From: an uncultured Bacilli bacterium
Lineage (GTDB): Bacteria > Bacillota_I > Bacilli_A > RF39 > UBA660
Length of the DNA: 21,232 nucleotides
Reading direction: 5' to 3'
Assembly (NCBI GenBank): GCA_910586425.1
Contig: CAJUHL010000011.1
Span: 25,158-46,389 of the forward strand
Part shown: in pieces, positions 1 to 6,901 of the stretch
Numbering within the stretch: position 1 is the stretch's first letter
How the letters are laid out: each line of letters opens with the position of its first letter
The notes under the pieces: model-generated
The model's input: the letters and a program-made list of their open reading frames with translations, nothing else
Database searches by the model: none
Told to the model about the DNA's origin: nothing
Position numbers and translations under genes: made by a program

Positions 1-2378
1 ATAACATCTGAAACAGATTCATTGGTTGCAAGTGCATATGGTCCCATAGCCTCGGCAAGACTCTTCATTAATTCCGCATTGGAGCAGGATGTCATTGAAG
101 CAATTAAATTCGGGCTTATAGATTCGATGACTTTTTTGATTGCATCAGTATATGCCTTTTGTTTTGCGATTTCAAGAGCATCTTTTTCTTTTTGGAAACT
201 AAGGATAGAATTATTTGCCTCTTTTTTTCGTGCTAACTCGGACTTTTGGATGGAATCTAAAAATGACTGTAATTCTTTTTCTGCAAGTTTAGCTGCGACA
301 TCAGATTTTTCTTCAAGTCGCTTAATTTCTTCGTGCTTTGCAATCCGACTCTTTTCAGCTTTATTATCCAATTCCAGTTTATAGATTTTATTTTGATATT
401 CAAGGTCAGCCTTTTCTTTTTCAAGTGCAGTAAGTTTAGATATTACTTCCACTTCTTTGGCTGCATTTGAAAGTTCAAGAGATTTCGTAATAATTCTGCG
501 CTGATGGGCGTTGATGATTTCCTCTACATCACTCTGAACCGAAACACTTAAAACTTCCACATCATGAACTAACATTCCATTTTCCTTAAAGAATCTCCCT
601 GGGCGTCCGCATTCGTTTTTTTCTGTCACACCTGGTTCCGGAAGGTTTAAAGCTACTCTTCTGACAATATCAGATGCATTTTCATAGAAGTCTTCAATTG
701 TATGAAGCCTGGCTTCACGTTTTAAGAGGGAACGTTGCCGATCTGTCATGTACTTGACATAATTCTCAACAGAAAACCACTTATCTTTATAATCTTCCAG
801 GAAATCAACACAGTAAGAAACCTTGACCTGAACATCCACAAAGTCCTTTGTTTGTACGTTAATGAGATCGCTGATCTTATTATTATCAACCCTGAGATAT
901 ACGGTTTTTAATAGATTATCAGTTGTCTTTGGTCGTCCAGTAGACAGTTCAAGAACTTCCAGTGTTTCATCGTATTCTAGCAGGTAAGTTTGAGCGCCAG
1001 TAATTACTTTACGAGTCCCATTCTTGGATACGACATTGATGGCATATCCAGTCCAGATATCAATACTTACTACTCCATCAAATTTATTATCAATTGTGAT
1101 ACTACGAGGTTTGGTATAGGTAGTCTTCCTAGAAAATCCAGAGTCCTCTACAATGGCGTTTGCCTGACCGAAAAAGCCGTTATCAAGTGTATCTGAATAA
1201 ACTTGAGTGTTGGAAAAACCCTTCATTCTTGAAGTGTCAAAATAGGTATCTTCTTCATTAATTCCGGCATTATATCTTAAAACTTCTTTATTCCCAGGAT
1301 ACCATAACTCGCACTGCTTTGGAGACAGTTTCCGATTGACAATCACTTCATATCTAGGATCTGGAAGATACATTGCAGCACCTTTAATCGTCTTTATATT
1401 TCCGGTTTTGCGGTCAAGAACATATCTGCCTTCTCCGACTGGAATAGCAATGGCATGATGAACAACTTTCCCGTTATAGTCAATGATTGCATGCTCTGGT
1501 CTTGGGTAATAAATCATCTGATCTTTCCCAGTAATAAACAATTCTTCTCCTGTATAATGCTTTATGCCATTTTCCTCATAATCAGCAATCACTTTTACAT
1601 AAACACCGCTGATATCAGATAATTCAATTGCTTTGAATTTATACCCACCATTCGGATTTTCAACAAAGGTTTCATCTGGCTCCGGAAAGACAACCGCAGC
1701 TCCATGTATGTACTTCTTATTTCCCTGTTCATCTTTTAAAATGCAATATTCCAATCTCTCAAGGGTGACAGCATCTCGGATATAATTATCACCTTTTCCT
1801 CCTACAGGAATAACCTCAATTCCAGTTGGAGGAATATAGAACTGGACCTCGGTTCCCTTAATTACAAGAAGTTGACCAATTGTATATTGGTTTTTCTTTT
1901 CACCTGTTGGCTTTCCATTTTCATCAAGGATTTCGATCTGCCCAAGTACATCTGCATCATATACTCTTGCTAATAAGTATTGGTTAGAATGAAGCCGGTG
2001 TCCCTGGATTACTTTTGCCATCTGTCCTGGGTAAAGAGCAAATGACACATTCCCTTTGATATTTACTTTTTTTCCAGTCTGCAGATCAGGCAGCGGGTTT
2101 GCGGTTCCTGGTGTTGGATGTTTATCCTCCTGAGCAGGGTTTTTCAGCTTGATATACCAGTTTTCTGGAGCAGTGATGAACGTTGTAATTGCTTTATCAA
2201 ATCCAGCTTCTTCGAATTGTTTGGTTTTCTCATTGAAAATAACCAGTGAGTCGGATGTGGAAAGACTCATTTTGTATGATCCAACTACACAAGAGATGAG
2301 TCCTTTTGTTTTGTCTAATACATAGGCAAATTCATTTGGGTTTAGCACTAAATCTCTTTCTCTTCCTAATTCTGACAT
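1..2378 (-). CDS. mvp: Major vault protein (MVP) homologue, C-terminus beyond window
   Basis: The frame is open from ATG at 2378-2376 to the left edge: 792 complete codons and no stop. The start follows AGGAGG (2388-2383) by 4 nt. The product can be followed along animal MVP (about 890 residues). The N-terminus has a YVLDKTKG segment, then FALYPGQ (residues 113-119; animal FPLYPGE), YIPPTGIEVIP (181-191; animal YIPRKEVEVVE), and GEGRYVLDRKTG (315-326; animal NEGIYVQDVKTG). LSTGRPK at 478-484 matches the LSAGRPK hinge. A shoulder (SPFH-like) domain spans about 485-616, with VDVQVKVSY-type strands and FKENGMLVHDVEVLSVSVQS near 597-616. A long charged helix without proline follows (about 617-750), as in the MVP cap helix, then SISPNLIASM and the start of the cap ring. 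Only about 60-100 residues should be missing. In eukaryotes 78 copies form the vault shell; whether this protein assembles is inference. A plain SPFH or flotillin-like protein would lack the repeat half. Confidence 0.93.
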   Translation of the reverse strand, partial: MSELGRERDLVLNPNEFAYVLDKTKGLISCVVGSYKMSLSTSDSLVIFNEKTKQFEEAGFDKAITTFITAPENWYIKLKNPAQEDKHPTPGTANPLPDLQTGKKVNIKGNVSFALYPGQMAKVIQGHRLHSNQYLLARVYDADVLGQIEILDENGKPTGEKKNQYTIGQLLVIKGTEVQFYIPPTGIEVIPVGGKGDNYIRDAVTLERLEYCILKDEQGNKKYIHGAAVVFPEPDETFVENPNGGYKFKAIELSDISGVYVKVIADYEENGIKHYTGEELFITGKDQMIYYPRPEHAIIDYNGKVVHHAIAIPVGEGRYVLDRKTGNIKTIKGAAMYLPDPRYEVIVNRKLSPKQCELWYPGNKEVLRYNAGINEEDTYFDTSRMKGFSNTQVYSDTLDNGFFGQANAIVEDSGFSRKTTYTKPRSITIDNKFDGVVSIDIWTGYAINVVSKNGTRKVITGAQTYLLEYDETLEVLELSTGRPKTTDNLLKTVYLRVDNNKISDLINVQTKDFVDVQVKVSYCVDFLEDYKDKWFSVENYVKYMTDRQRSLLKREARLHTIEDFYENASDIVRRVALNLPEPGVTEKNECGRPGRFFKENGMLVHDVEVLSVSVQSDVEEIINAHQRRIITKSLELSNAAKEVEVISKLTALEKEKADLEYQNKIYKLELDNKAEKSRIAKHEEIKRLEEKSDVAAKLAEKELQSFLDSIQKSELARKKEANNSILSFQKEKDALEIAKQKAYTDAIKKVIESISPNLIASMTSCSNAELMKSLAEAMGPYALATNESVSDV

Positions 2379-2387
2379 ATATCCTCC

Positions 2388-2407
2388 TAAATTAATTTGG
2401 CGAAATT
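2388..2407 (+). repeat. 20-bp imperfect direct repeat, copy 1 (next to the mvp ribosome site)
   Basis: TAAATTAATTTGGCGAAATT here matches 18 of 20 bases with the copy at 2662-2681, which has G and A at the two differing positions. This copy starts at the edge of the mvp Shine-Dalgarno, so a protein bound here could block translation initiation or transcript elongation. The G/C core GGCGAAA stands out in A+T-rich DNA. The function is unknown; a paired operator is one possibility. Confidence 0.5.
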
Positions 2408-2533
2408 TCTAACTACAATAAAACTTCAATTTATATTGATGTAAATTGTTTATTAGCTACAAAAGAAAATTTCTTTTAGAGTTTTTTCTTCTGTGATTAG
2501 TATGAACGAAAATTGTGATCAGATAAAAAACAT

Positions 2534-2566
2534 GTTAAAAAATTTTGAGAATTAAAATATTTTAAC
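2534..2566. other. A+T-only hairpin in the mvp leader region
   Basis: GTTAAAAAATTTT (2534-2546) and AAAATATTTTAAC (2554-2566) form a 13-bp inverted repeat with one mismatch around a 7-nt loop. No U-run typical of a terminator follows on either strand. It could be an operator or a weak RNA hairpin in a long mvp leader, or chance in A+T-rich DNA. Confidence 0.35.
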
Positions 2567-2661
2567 AATTTGAAAAAATAAAATTTTATAACAATTTGCA
2601 TTATTTTATATAGTAATCCTACATATTAACTATTATATACACGAAAAAGAGAGGAGAAAGC

Positions 2662-2681
2662 TAAATTAAGTTAGCGAAATT
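2662..2681 (+). repeat. 20-bp imperfect direct repeat, copy 2
   Basis: This is the second copy of the repeat at 2388-2407, 274 bp away and in the same orientation. It lies about 25 bp upstream, in the mvp reading sense, of the TATAAT-like box complementary to 2632-2637. A bound protein could therefore act near an mvp promoter. Confidence 0.5.
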
Positions 2682-2837
2682 GTAAAAATTCACATTAGAC
2701 ACTTTAAATTTACTAGTTTATTCGTCAAGAACATGCATCATAAGTAGGGAAGTAAATAAGATGCGGACGAAAAACATAATATTAAAATGCCGTAGAAATT
2801 AAAATCACAAATCAACAGTTTATGACGAGGTGAAAAT

Positions 2838-3071
2838 ATGAATGAGAACAAACCAGAGTGTTTAAAAAATTTACTGAACGAATACGAGAAACTGGAAGAA
2901 AGTTTAAATGTGAAAGATGGAAAGTCGTTTGATTTGATTGATGCAATTATATCTGGAACCATATCGGGAGAGGAGATCGATGAAAGATGCCGATATGAAA
3001 ATGAAGTTTTAGATAAAATGGATAAATTAAGAAACCAAATGAATAGTGTTATTAACAGAAAAGAGGCTTAA
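2838..3071 (+). CDS. Small acidic hypothetical protein (77 aa)
   Basis: I do not recognise this family. The ATG follows a good ribosome site (GAGGTGA, 2826-2832). The product is charged and helical in character, with a Lys/Glu-rich first half (LLNEYEKLEESLN) and a second half with a negative cluster followed by a basic end. It has no signal peptide and no cysteine pattern beyond isolated residues. It is divergent from mvp across the 447-bp region and convergent with the 3083-3361 gene; its stop is inside their shared terminator. An antisense frame of similar length (2738-2962) has no comparable ribosome site and is discounted. Confidence 0.7.
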   Translation: MNENKPECLKNLLNEYEKLEESLNVKDGKSFDLIDAIISGTISGEEIDERCRYENEVLDKMDKLRNQMNSVINRKEA

Positions 3072-3084
3072 GCCTCTTTTTTTT
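3059..3084. terminator. Bidirectional Rho-independent terminator
   Basis: AAAAGAGGCTT joined to AAGCCTCTTTT is a perfect 22-bp palindrome (3059-3080), followed by more Ts to 3084. On the other strand the A-run of the left arm provides the U-tract. It ends both the 2838-3071 gene (its stop TAA is at the centre) and the converging 3083-3361 gene (its stop lies in the T-run). Confidence 0.9.
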
Positions 3085-3361
3085 AGATCTCTGCGATGCA
3101 GAGTAGTTTGTCATATAGGTACTTTTTGCCAGGGACAACGAGTTCACAATTAACAGCCAGATCATATAGCTTATTAATTTCGTTCCGGGCCAGTTCCGAA
3201 GAGTCAAAACTTTTTGACACTTCAGCTTTCCACATTGCGTTTTGAATTTTTCTTACCTGCAAAGGAAATACGGATTTTAGAGAATCAGGAATTCTTTCCG
3301 TTCTCCAGTTCTTTCCAGCTATTTTTGATACGATTTTTCCTAACTCCTCAAAAGCCAACAT
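3083..3361 (-). CDS. Small hypothetical protein (92 aa)
   Basis: I do not recognise this family. The frame opens further upstream at 3391, but ATG at 3361 lies 7 nt after AAAGGAGG, which decides the start (MLAFEELGKIVSK...). The product is a mixed-charge, apparently soluble protein with helical segments; FPLQVRKIQNAMWKAEV and LARNEINKLYDLAVN look amphipathic. ACATTATATT at 3413-3404 lies 43 nt upstream of the start and may include the -10 box. It converges on the 2838 gene and shares its terminator. Confidence 0.7.
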   Translation of the reverse strand: MLAFEELGKIVSKIAGKNWRTERIPDSLKSVFPLQVRKIQNAMWKAEVSKSFDSSELARNEINKLYDLAVNCELVVPGKKYLYDKLLCIAEI

Positions 3362-3534
3362 GACATAACCTCCTTTAACTCCGGTTTTCATTTTAACTAC
3401 AAAAATATAATGTAATATTTTATTTTGGATAACTGAAAAAGAAAGCCTAAAAAGAATAGTTGTTCTAAAAATAAAAGCAGAAAAAAGCGATTCTTATGGA
3501 GATAATCATACATTATATTATAAGAGGTGAGAAA

Positions 3535-4593
3535 ATGAACATTTTTGATATGTTTTTTAAAAAGGAAAGAAAAAGTGATACAAAACGATACTTATTAGAA
3601 TTAGAAAAAAAGTTAGATGAAGCAGAGATCCCATATGAAATAGAGGAAAATGAAGATGGAAATCATGATATTAGATATATTGATCCATTTAATAAGACGA
3701 TTTATAAGTTTGGATATGCGGATAATCGTTTAACTTACAGAGAAAGAGAAATAACAGAGGATGATGCTTATCAAATGATAAAAGCACGATGGGAAACGGA
3801 TTCTCTTACGATGCAATATATGGATGATGAGGAATATACGGATATTTTTGATATTCTTGAGTTCTTTAGTGACATTACTTCATCTAATGGTCTTATCGGA
3901 AGAATGGTTCCTTTAAAAGATGGGAAAGGGATCAACCTATATTACAACATAGGGAAAACTCCTACAGAAAAATCTTATTTAATTGGAATTGGAGAGTATG
4001 TCAAAAAAGGGAAGGTGAGTTTTCAAATTTTACCAAGCCGGACAGAAACCGATGTAAATGGAGCGACTCTGAATATTTTAAAGAAAATATATGATGAGGC
4101 TCCGTTATTTTTTTCGTCAGGAACATACAAGGTAAAAGGTGAAACAAGATTTACGGATATCGTAAAAACTTATCTCATCAATTTAGCTATTGTAAACCGA
4201 TTAAATGAAGTAGAGGATGTAGAAGCTCAAATTACTGATGTGGGAAAGAATAATATTATTTTTGTGATGTTTAAGAATGGATCTGCATTAGAATATATTT
4301 CTCCGACAAAACAAAATCCTTTAGGAAAGCTGCTTTTGATAGACTATGATGAGGATAATACAATAGAAGATAATAATAGTTTCCAGTTGGTATCGAACAT
4401 TTTGAAATTACCATCCATGATAAAGGACAAACCAGATGAGAAAAAGATGCCAGAACGTAAATTTGCAAATTCACGTAATGAATCTCAAAGTATGCGAAAT
4501 ACAGCAGAAGTAAAACCAACCCATGCTGTGAACTCACCTTATATGGGAGCAAATCGCCCAATGAGCAAGACAATAAACAGGAGGAAGAAATGA
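3535..4593 (+). CDS. Hypothetical protein (352 aa), first gene of a two-gene operon
   Basis: I do not recognise this family. ATG at 3535 is chosen over an upstream in-frame ATG (3496) because AGAGGTGA (3523-3530) sits just before it. The N-terminal third is strongly charged (FFKKERKSDTKRYLLELEKK, then an acidic YEIEENEDGNHDIRYIDPF segment). A middle part with alternating hydrophobic residues looks alpha/beta. The last 60 or so residues are hydrophilic, rich in Lys, Arg, Asn, Ser and Pro, and probably disordered (PERKFANSRNESQSMRNTAE). No signal peptide, membrane segment or metal site is seen. It is translationally coupled to the next gene by an ATGA overlap, so the two products probably act together. 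Confidence 0.8.
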   Translation: MNIFDMFFKKERKSDTKRYLLELEKKLDEAEIPYEIEENEDGNHDIRYIDPFNKTIYKFGYADNRLTYREREITEDDAYQMIKARWETDSLTMQYMDDEEYTDIFDILEFFSDITSSNGLIGRMVPLKDGKGINLYYNIGKTPTEKSYLIGIGEYVKKGKVSFQILPSRTETDVNGATLNILKKIYDEAPLFFSSGTYKVKGETRFTDIVKTYLINLAIVNRLNEVEDVEAQITDVGKNNIIFVMFKNGSALEYISPTKQNPLGKLLLIDYDEDNTIEDNNSFQLVSNILKLPSMIKDKPDEKKMPERKFANSRNESQSMRNTAEVKPTHAVNSPYMGANRPMSKTINRRKK

Positions 4594-4910
4594 TAGATTT
4601 AACGAATGAGTTTAAAGGTAGTGATGTTAGACTTAAAGTTACAGGATCGAAGCTTACGAGGCTGGATATTCTTTTAAATCGACTAGATAAATTAGCAAAG
4701 AATCTTGATATGAACCAGAAGATTTCTACGGTTGTTTATGATGATACAGAATTTGTGGAGAAAGTAATCGGAACAATAAAAGATACAAAGGAGATCATAG
4801 AGTATTACAGTAAAAATTTTGTTGTTGTAATTGGAATTCGCAAGGCAAAGAATCAGGTTATTGTTAGAATGATGAAACCAATTTCTAAAAGTGCTGATTT
4901 AGATGAATAA
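4590..4910 (+). CDS. Hypothetical protein (106 aa) coupled to the preceding gene
   Basis: I do not recognise this family. The ATG overlaps the stop of the upstream gene (ATGA), with AGGAGGA at 4579-4585 before it. The product is a small, mixed-charge soluble protein: a basic N-terminal half (LKVTGSKLTRLDILLNRLDK), a helical middle, and a C-terminal hydrophobic strand pair (NFVVVIGIRKAKNQVIVRMM) followed by an acidic tail. This suggests a compact alpha/beta fold. The operon ends at the terminator after 4915. Confidence 0.75.
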   Translation: MIDLTNEFKGSDVRLKVTGSKLTRLDILLNRLDKLAKNLDMNQKISTVVYDDTEFVEKVIGTIKDTKEIIEYYSKNFVVVIGIRKAKNQVIVRMMKPISKSADLDE

Positions 4911-4914
4911 TATT

Positions 4915-4952
4915 AAAAAGCCAGAACTATAGGACAGTTCCTGGCTTTTTTT
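4915..4952. terminator. Bidirectional terminator between convergent genes
   Basis: AAAAAGCCAG (4915-4924) pairs with CTGGCTTTTT (4941-4950); the stem extends with AACT/AGTT past a single bulged C. T-runs are present on both strands. It ends the 4590-4910 operon and, on the minus strand, the CHC2 gene, whose TAG stop (4927-4929) is inside the stem-loop. Confidence 0.9.
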
Positions 4953-5820
4953 CTATTTTAAAATCATATTCAAATATCCAACTGTCATCAATAGAATTTA
5001 GTTCTTCTAGTGAAGCAAATTGTTTCCAGATAGCTTCTGCTTCAAGGTATTTTGATTTATATATCGATTTAAGTTTTTCACAAAAAGAAACTAAAGAAAT
5101 GTTTTTTTTATTAACATCGTATATATGACTAGAAAATTCAAGCCAGTCTTTTTTTGCAAGATTTTTAAACTTTTCCATAGTTTCTTCTAATTTCGACTTT
5201 ATTATGGCAACATACAAATCATAATTTTCGCTAGCTAAAGTGCTTAACGAATAGGAAAAAGGATGTGACGATAAATAGGTTGCTAATGGAAATCCAAATT
5301 CATCCAGATAGGATTTGTTTAAGTTTTTGACATAATTATCTTTTTCAGAAATATATTCACCTGTACAGCATTCGTAATATACCTGAGAATATCTCTTGGG
5401 AAATAGCCCTATTAAATTTAATTGCTCTTTAGTGAGTAGATATTTATCTGGCTTTTTTTGCTTATTTTGAAATGTCTTTCTCTTTTGTGAAAAAGATTCT
5501 GTAAATAATTCTGAACCTCCACAAATATCAGCTGCAATTTCAAGAATCTTTCCAAAATCTTTTTTCAAGTCAAGATGCTCTAATTTTGCAATCATGCGAA
5601 AAGCATCTCCTTTCGCTCCGCACCCGAAGCAGTAGTAAGCATTTCGGAAACTATCACCAATTACACAATTGCCGATATGTTGATCAGCGAATCCGGTACG
5701 TTCTTCATGTTCAGGACATAATATAAAGATATTCTTGCCAGAACGTCTATAAGGTATACCAAAGTAGGTTACTATACTAAGTGGATTTAGTTCTTCACGG
5801 ATTTTTTCTATATTATACAT
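4927..5820 (-). CDS. CHC2 zinc-finger (DNA primase N-terminal type) protein without a visible primase core
   Basis: The first 90 residues look like the zinc-binding domain of DnaG-type primases: C35-P-E-H38, then C64-F-G-C67, with the typical context YYCFGCGAKGDAFRMI. In DnaG this domain recognises the template and precedes a TOPRIM catalytic core. Here the remaining 200 residues show no TOPRIM acidic signature. They are Lys-rich (QKRKTFQNKQKKPDKYLL) and then helical. At 297 residues it is far shorter than DnaG. It could be a primase accessory factor, a regulator using the same fold, or a split primase. The start ATG (5820) follows AGAGGTGA with a 3-nt gap. ACATTATATA complementary to 5849-5858 may include the -10. 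The gene is downstream of the sigma factor on the same strand's map order but is read in the same direction after a terminator, so it is probably a separate unit. Confidence 0.75.
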   Translation of the reverse strand: MYNIEKIREELNPLSIVTYFGIPYRRSGKNIFILCPEHEERTGFADQHIGNCVIGDSFRNAYYCFGCGAKGDAFRMIAKLEHLDLKKDFGKILEIAADICGGSELFTESFSQKRKTFQNKQKKPDKYLLTKEQLNLIGLFPKRYSQVYYECCTGEYISEKDNYVKNLNKSYLDEFGFPLATYLSSHPFSYSLSTLASENYDLYVAIIKSKLEETMEKFKNLAKKDWLEFSSHIYDVNKKNISLVSFCEKLKSIYKSKYLEAEAIWKQFASLEELNSIDDSWIFEYDFKIEKKPGTVL

Positions 5821-5871
5821 ACCTTCACCTCTTTTTTACTTAATCAAATATATAATGTAAAATCCTCATAA

Positions 5872-5903
5872 GGAATAAAATAAAAACGGCATGGCTGCCG
5901 TTT
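5872..5903 (-). terminator. Terminator of the sigma-factor gene
   Basis: Read on the minus strand, AAACGGCA (5903-5896) and TGCCGTTT (5891-5884) form a perfect 8-bp stem with a 4-nt loop, followed by a T-rich tract (TTTATTTTATT). The stem overlaps the sigma-factor stop codon (5904-5902). It separates the sigma gene from the CHC2 gene downstream. Confidence 0.8.
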
Positions 5904-6723
5904 AAGAAAAGAAGATACTCTTTAGAGCTTCACTATTTCTTAATTTTTTTTCTGCTTTAGTTTTAATTTGTTGAATTCGTTGCCTGGAACAAATTTTTTC
6001 TCCGAATTGTTCTGCCATCATTTTTGATACAATAGTCATTTTATTTTCTTCTGTCCCAATCCCATAGGTATTTCGAATTACAAATAATTCTTTTTCCGTC
6101 AAGAGACGTTCCATTTCTGCGGCTACAATTTTTTTAATATCCTTTTGATAGATAGTTTCCTCCAGTGAATTACCAGAAATAGATAAGGATTCGCAAGAAG
6201 CATTGTAGCTATCACCATATTCTTCTGAAATAGCATCGAGTGAACAAGTTTGCCTTAAAAACAATTCGATTTTATTAATGTCTTCATGTGTAAGACCAAA
6301 ATCTTTTAGTTCTGCATCTGTGAAATTCGAATGATTTTCTCCTATAGCATTTTTTAATTTTTTATAACGTATTGATTTAGAATAAAAACAAGGATCATAG
6401 TGAAAATCTTCCATAGTTCGTATACCTTTCAGAATCATTGCCCGAATCCAATAAAAGGCATGTGTGCTGAAAGCACTTTTTGTTTCATCATAGGTGTCAA
6501 TTGCTTTGAGAATCCCACAAAGTCCTTCCTGCATCAGGTCATCGTGTTCAAACTCAGAGCAATTATATTTGCTCAATAACTGTTTTACAAGCCGTGAATT
6601 AGAAAGGACAACTAAATCCCGCGCTTGGGCATTTCCCTCTTGCGCAAGCATTGCAAGGCGATTGTTTTCCTCTGGTGAGAGAGGATCATAACTTAAAATT
6701 CTTGTTAAATATCCATCATTCAT
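5902..6723 (-). CDS. Sigma-70 family RNA polymerase sigma factor
   Basis: The product (273 aa) has the sigma-70 layout. It begins with LSPEENNRLAMLAQEGNAQA and a region 2.1-like RDLVVLSNSRLVKQLLSKY (about 36-53). Region 2.2-2.4 is at about 61-101, with DDLMQEGLCGILKAIDTYD and FSTHAFYWIRAMI. Region 3 is at about 115-170, and region 4 at about 205-265 with a helix-turn-helix near SRQRIQQIKTKAEKKLR. Region 2.4 departs from housekeeping sigma (FSTYATWWIRQAI), so its promoter choice may differ. An in-frame ATG at 6732 directly abuts GGAGG, so I choose ATG 6723, 9 nt after it. No anti-sigma gene is adjacent. Compared with sporulation sigma factors of similar length, no specific match can be claimed. 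Confidence 0.9.
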   Translation of the reverse strand: MNDGYLTRILSYDPLSPEENNRLAMLAQEGNAQARDLVVLSNSRLVKQLLSKYNCSEFEHDDLMQEGLCGILKAIDTYDETKSAFSTHAFYWIRAMILKGIRTMEDFHYDPCFYSKSIRYKKLKNAIGENHSNFTDAELKDFGLTHEDINKIELFLRQTCSLDAISEEYGDSYNASCESLSISGNSLEETIYQKDIKKIVAAEMERLLTEKELFVIRNTYGIGTEENKMTIVSKMMAEQFGEKICSRQRIQQIKTKAEKKLRNSEALKSIFFS

Positions 6724-6808
6724 TTTCTGCATCCTCCATATATAATCACATCATTCATTCCTCCAAAATCTTTCCATACTAAAAACAGAAAGAAGCCTAT
6801 ATTCTCTT

Positions 6809-6856
6809 TTTATCAAAATTACAAAGCTAATATGTTATGAAAAGTGTTTTGATAAA
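6809..6856. promoter_or_regulatory. Perfect 10-bp inverted repeat flanking the likely recD-like promoter
   Basis: TTTATCAAAA (6809-6818) and TTTTGATAAA (6847-6856) are exact reverse complements separated by 28 bp. Between them lies TATGTT (6831-6836), a possible -10 with TTTATC (6809-6814) as a weak -35 at 16 bp. This is the layout expected for a dimeric repressor site over a promoter. No regulator gene is adjacent except the divergent sigma factor. Confidence 0.4.
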
Positions 6857-6901
6857 CAGATAAGAGGTGCCTGCATTAATCTGAAATGGTTGGAGGTTAG
6901 T

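Larger units (their letters stand above)
2391..2837. other. Divergent A+T-rich intergenic region upstream of mvp and of the small gene at 2838
   Basis: This 447-bp stretch contains no convincing gene and is one of the longest non-coding stretches in the window. It separates two divergent genes, so it should hold both promoters. On the minus strand TATAAT is complementary to 2632-2637, but its -35 (TTTCTC, complementary to 2654-2659) is poor and would give a leader of about 250 nt. On the plus strand CATAAT at 2775-2780 precedes the 2838 gene, without a clear -35. The motif AACAATTTG occurs twice on the plus strand (near 2564 and 2590). A hairpin and a 20-bp direct repeat are listed separately. 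I see no tRNA-like or clearly G+C-rich structured RNA. Confidence 0.6.

Noticed and set aside
22..384. 120-codon plus-strand frame
   Set aside because: It is antisense to the cap-helix part of the mvp homologue and has no ribosome site; its Ser/Phe-rich product is a typical shadow of Glu/Lys-rich coding.
1..2378. Reading the mvp frame as a flotillin/SPFH or band 7 membrane protein
   Set aside because: The shoulder domain is SPFH-like, but there is no N-terminal membrane anchor, and nearly 480 residues of MVP-type repeats precede it.
2391..2837. A vault RNA gene beside mvp
   Set aside because: No compact G+C-containing fold, box A/B-like motif or clear promoter-terminator pair for a short RNA is visible; kept only as a test in the findings.
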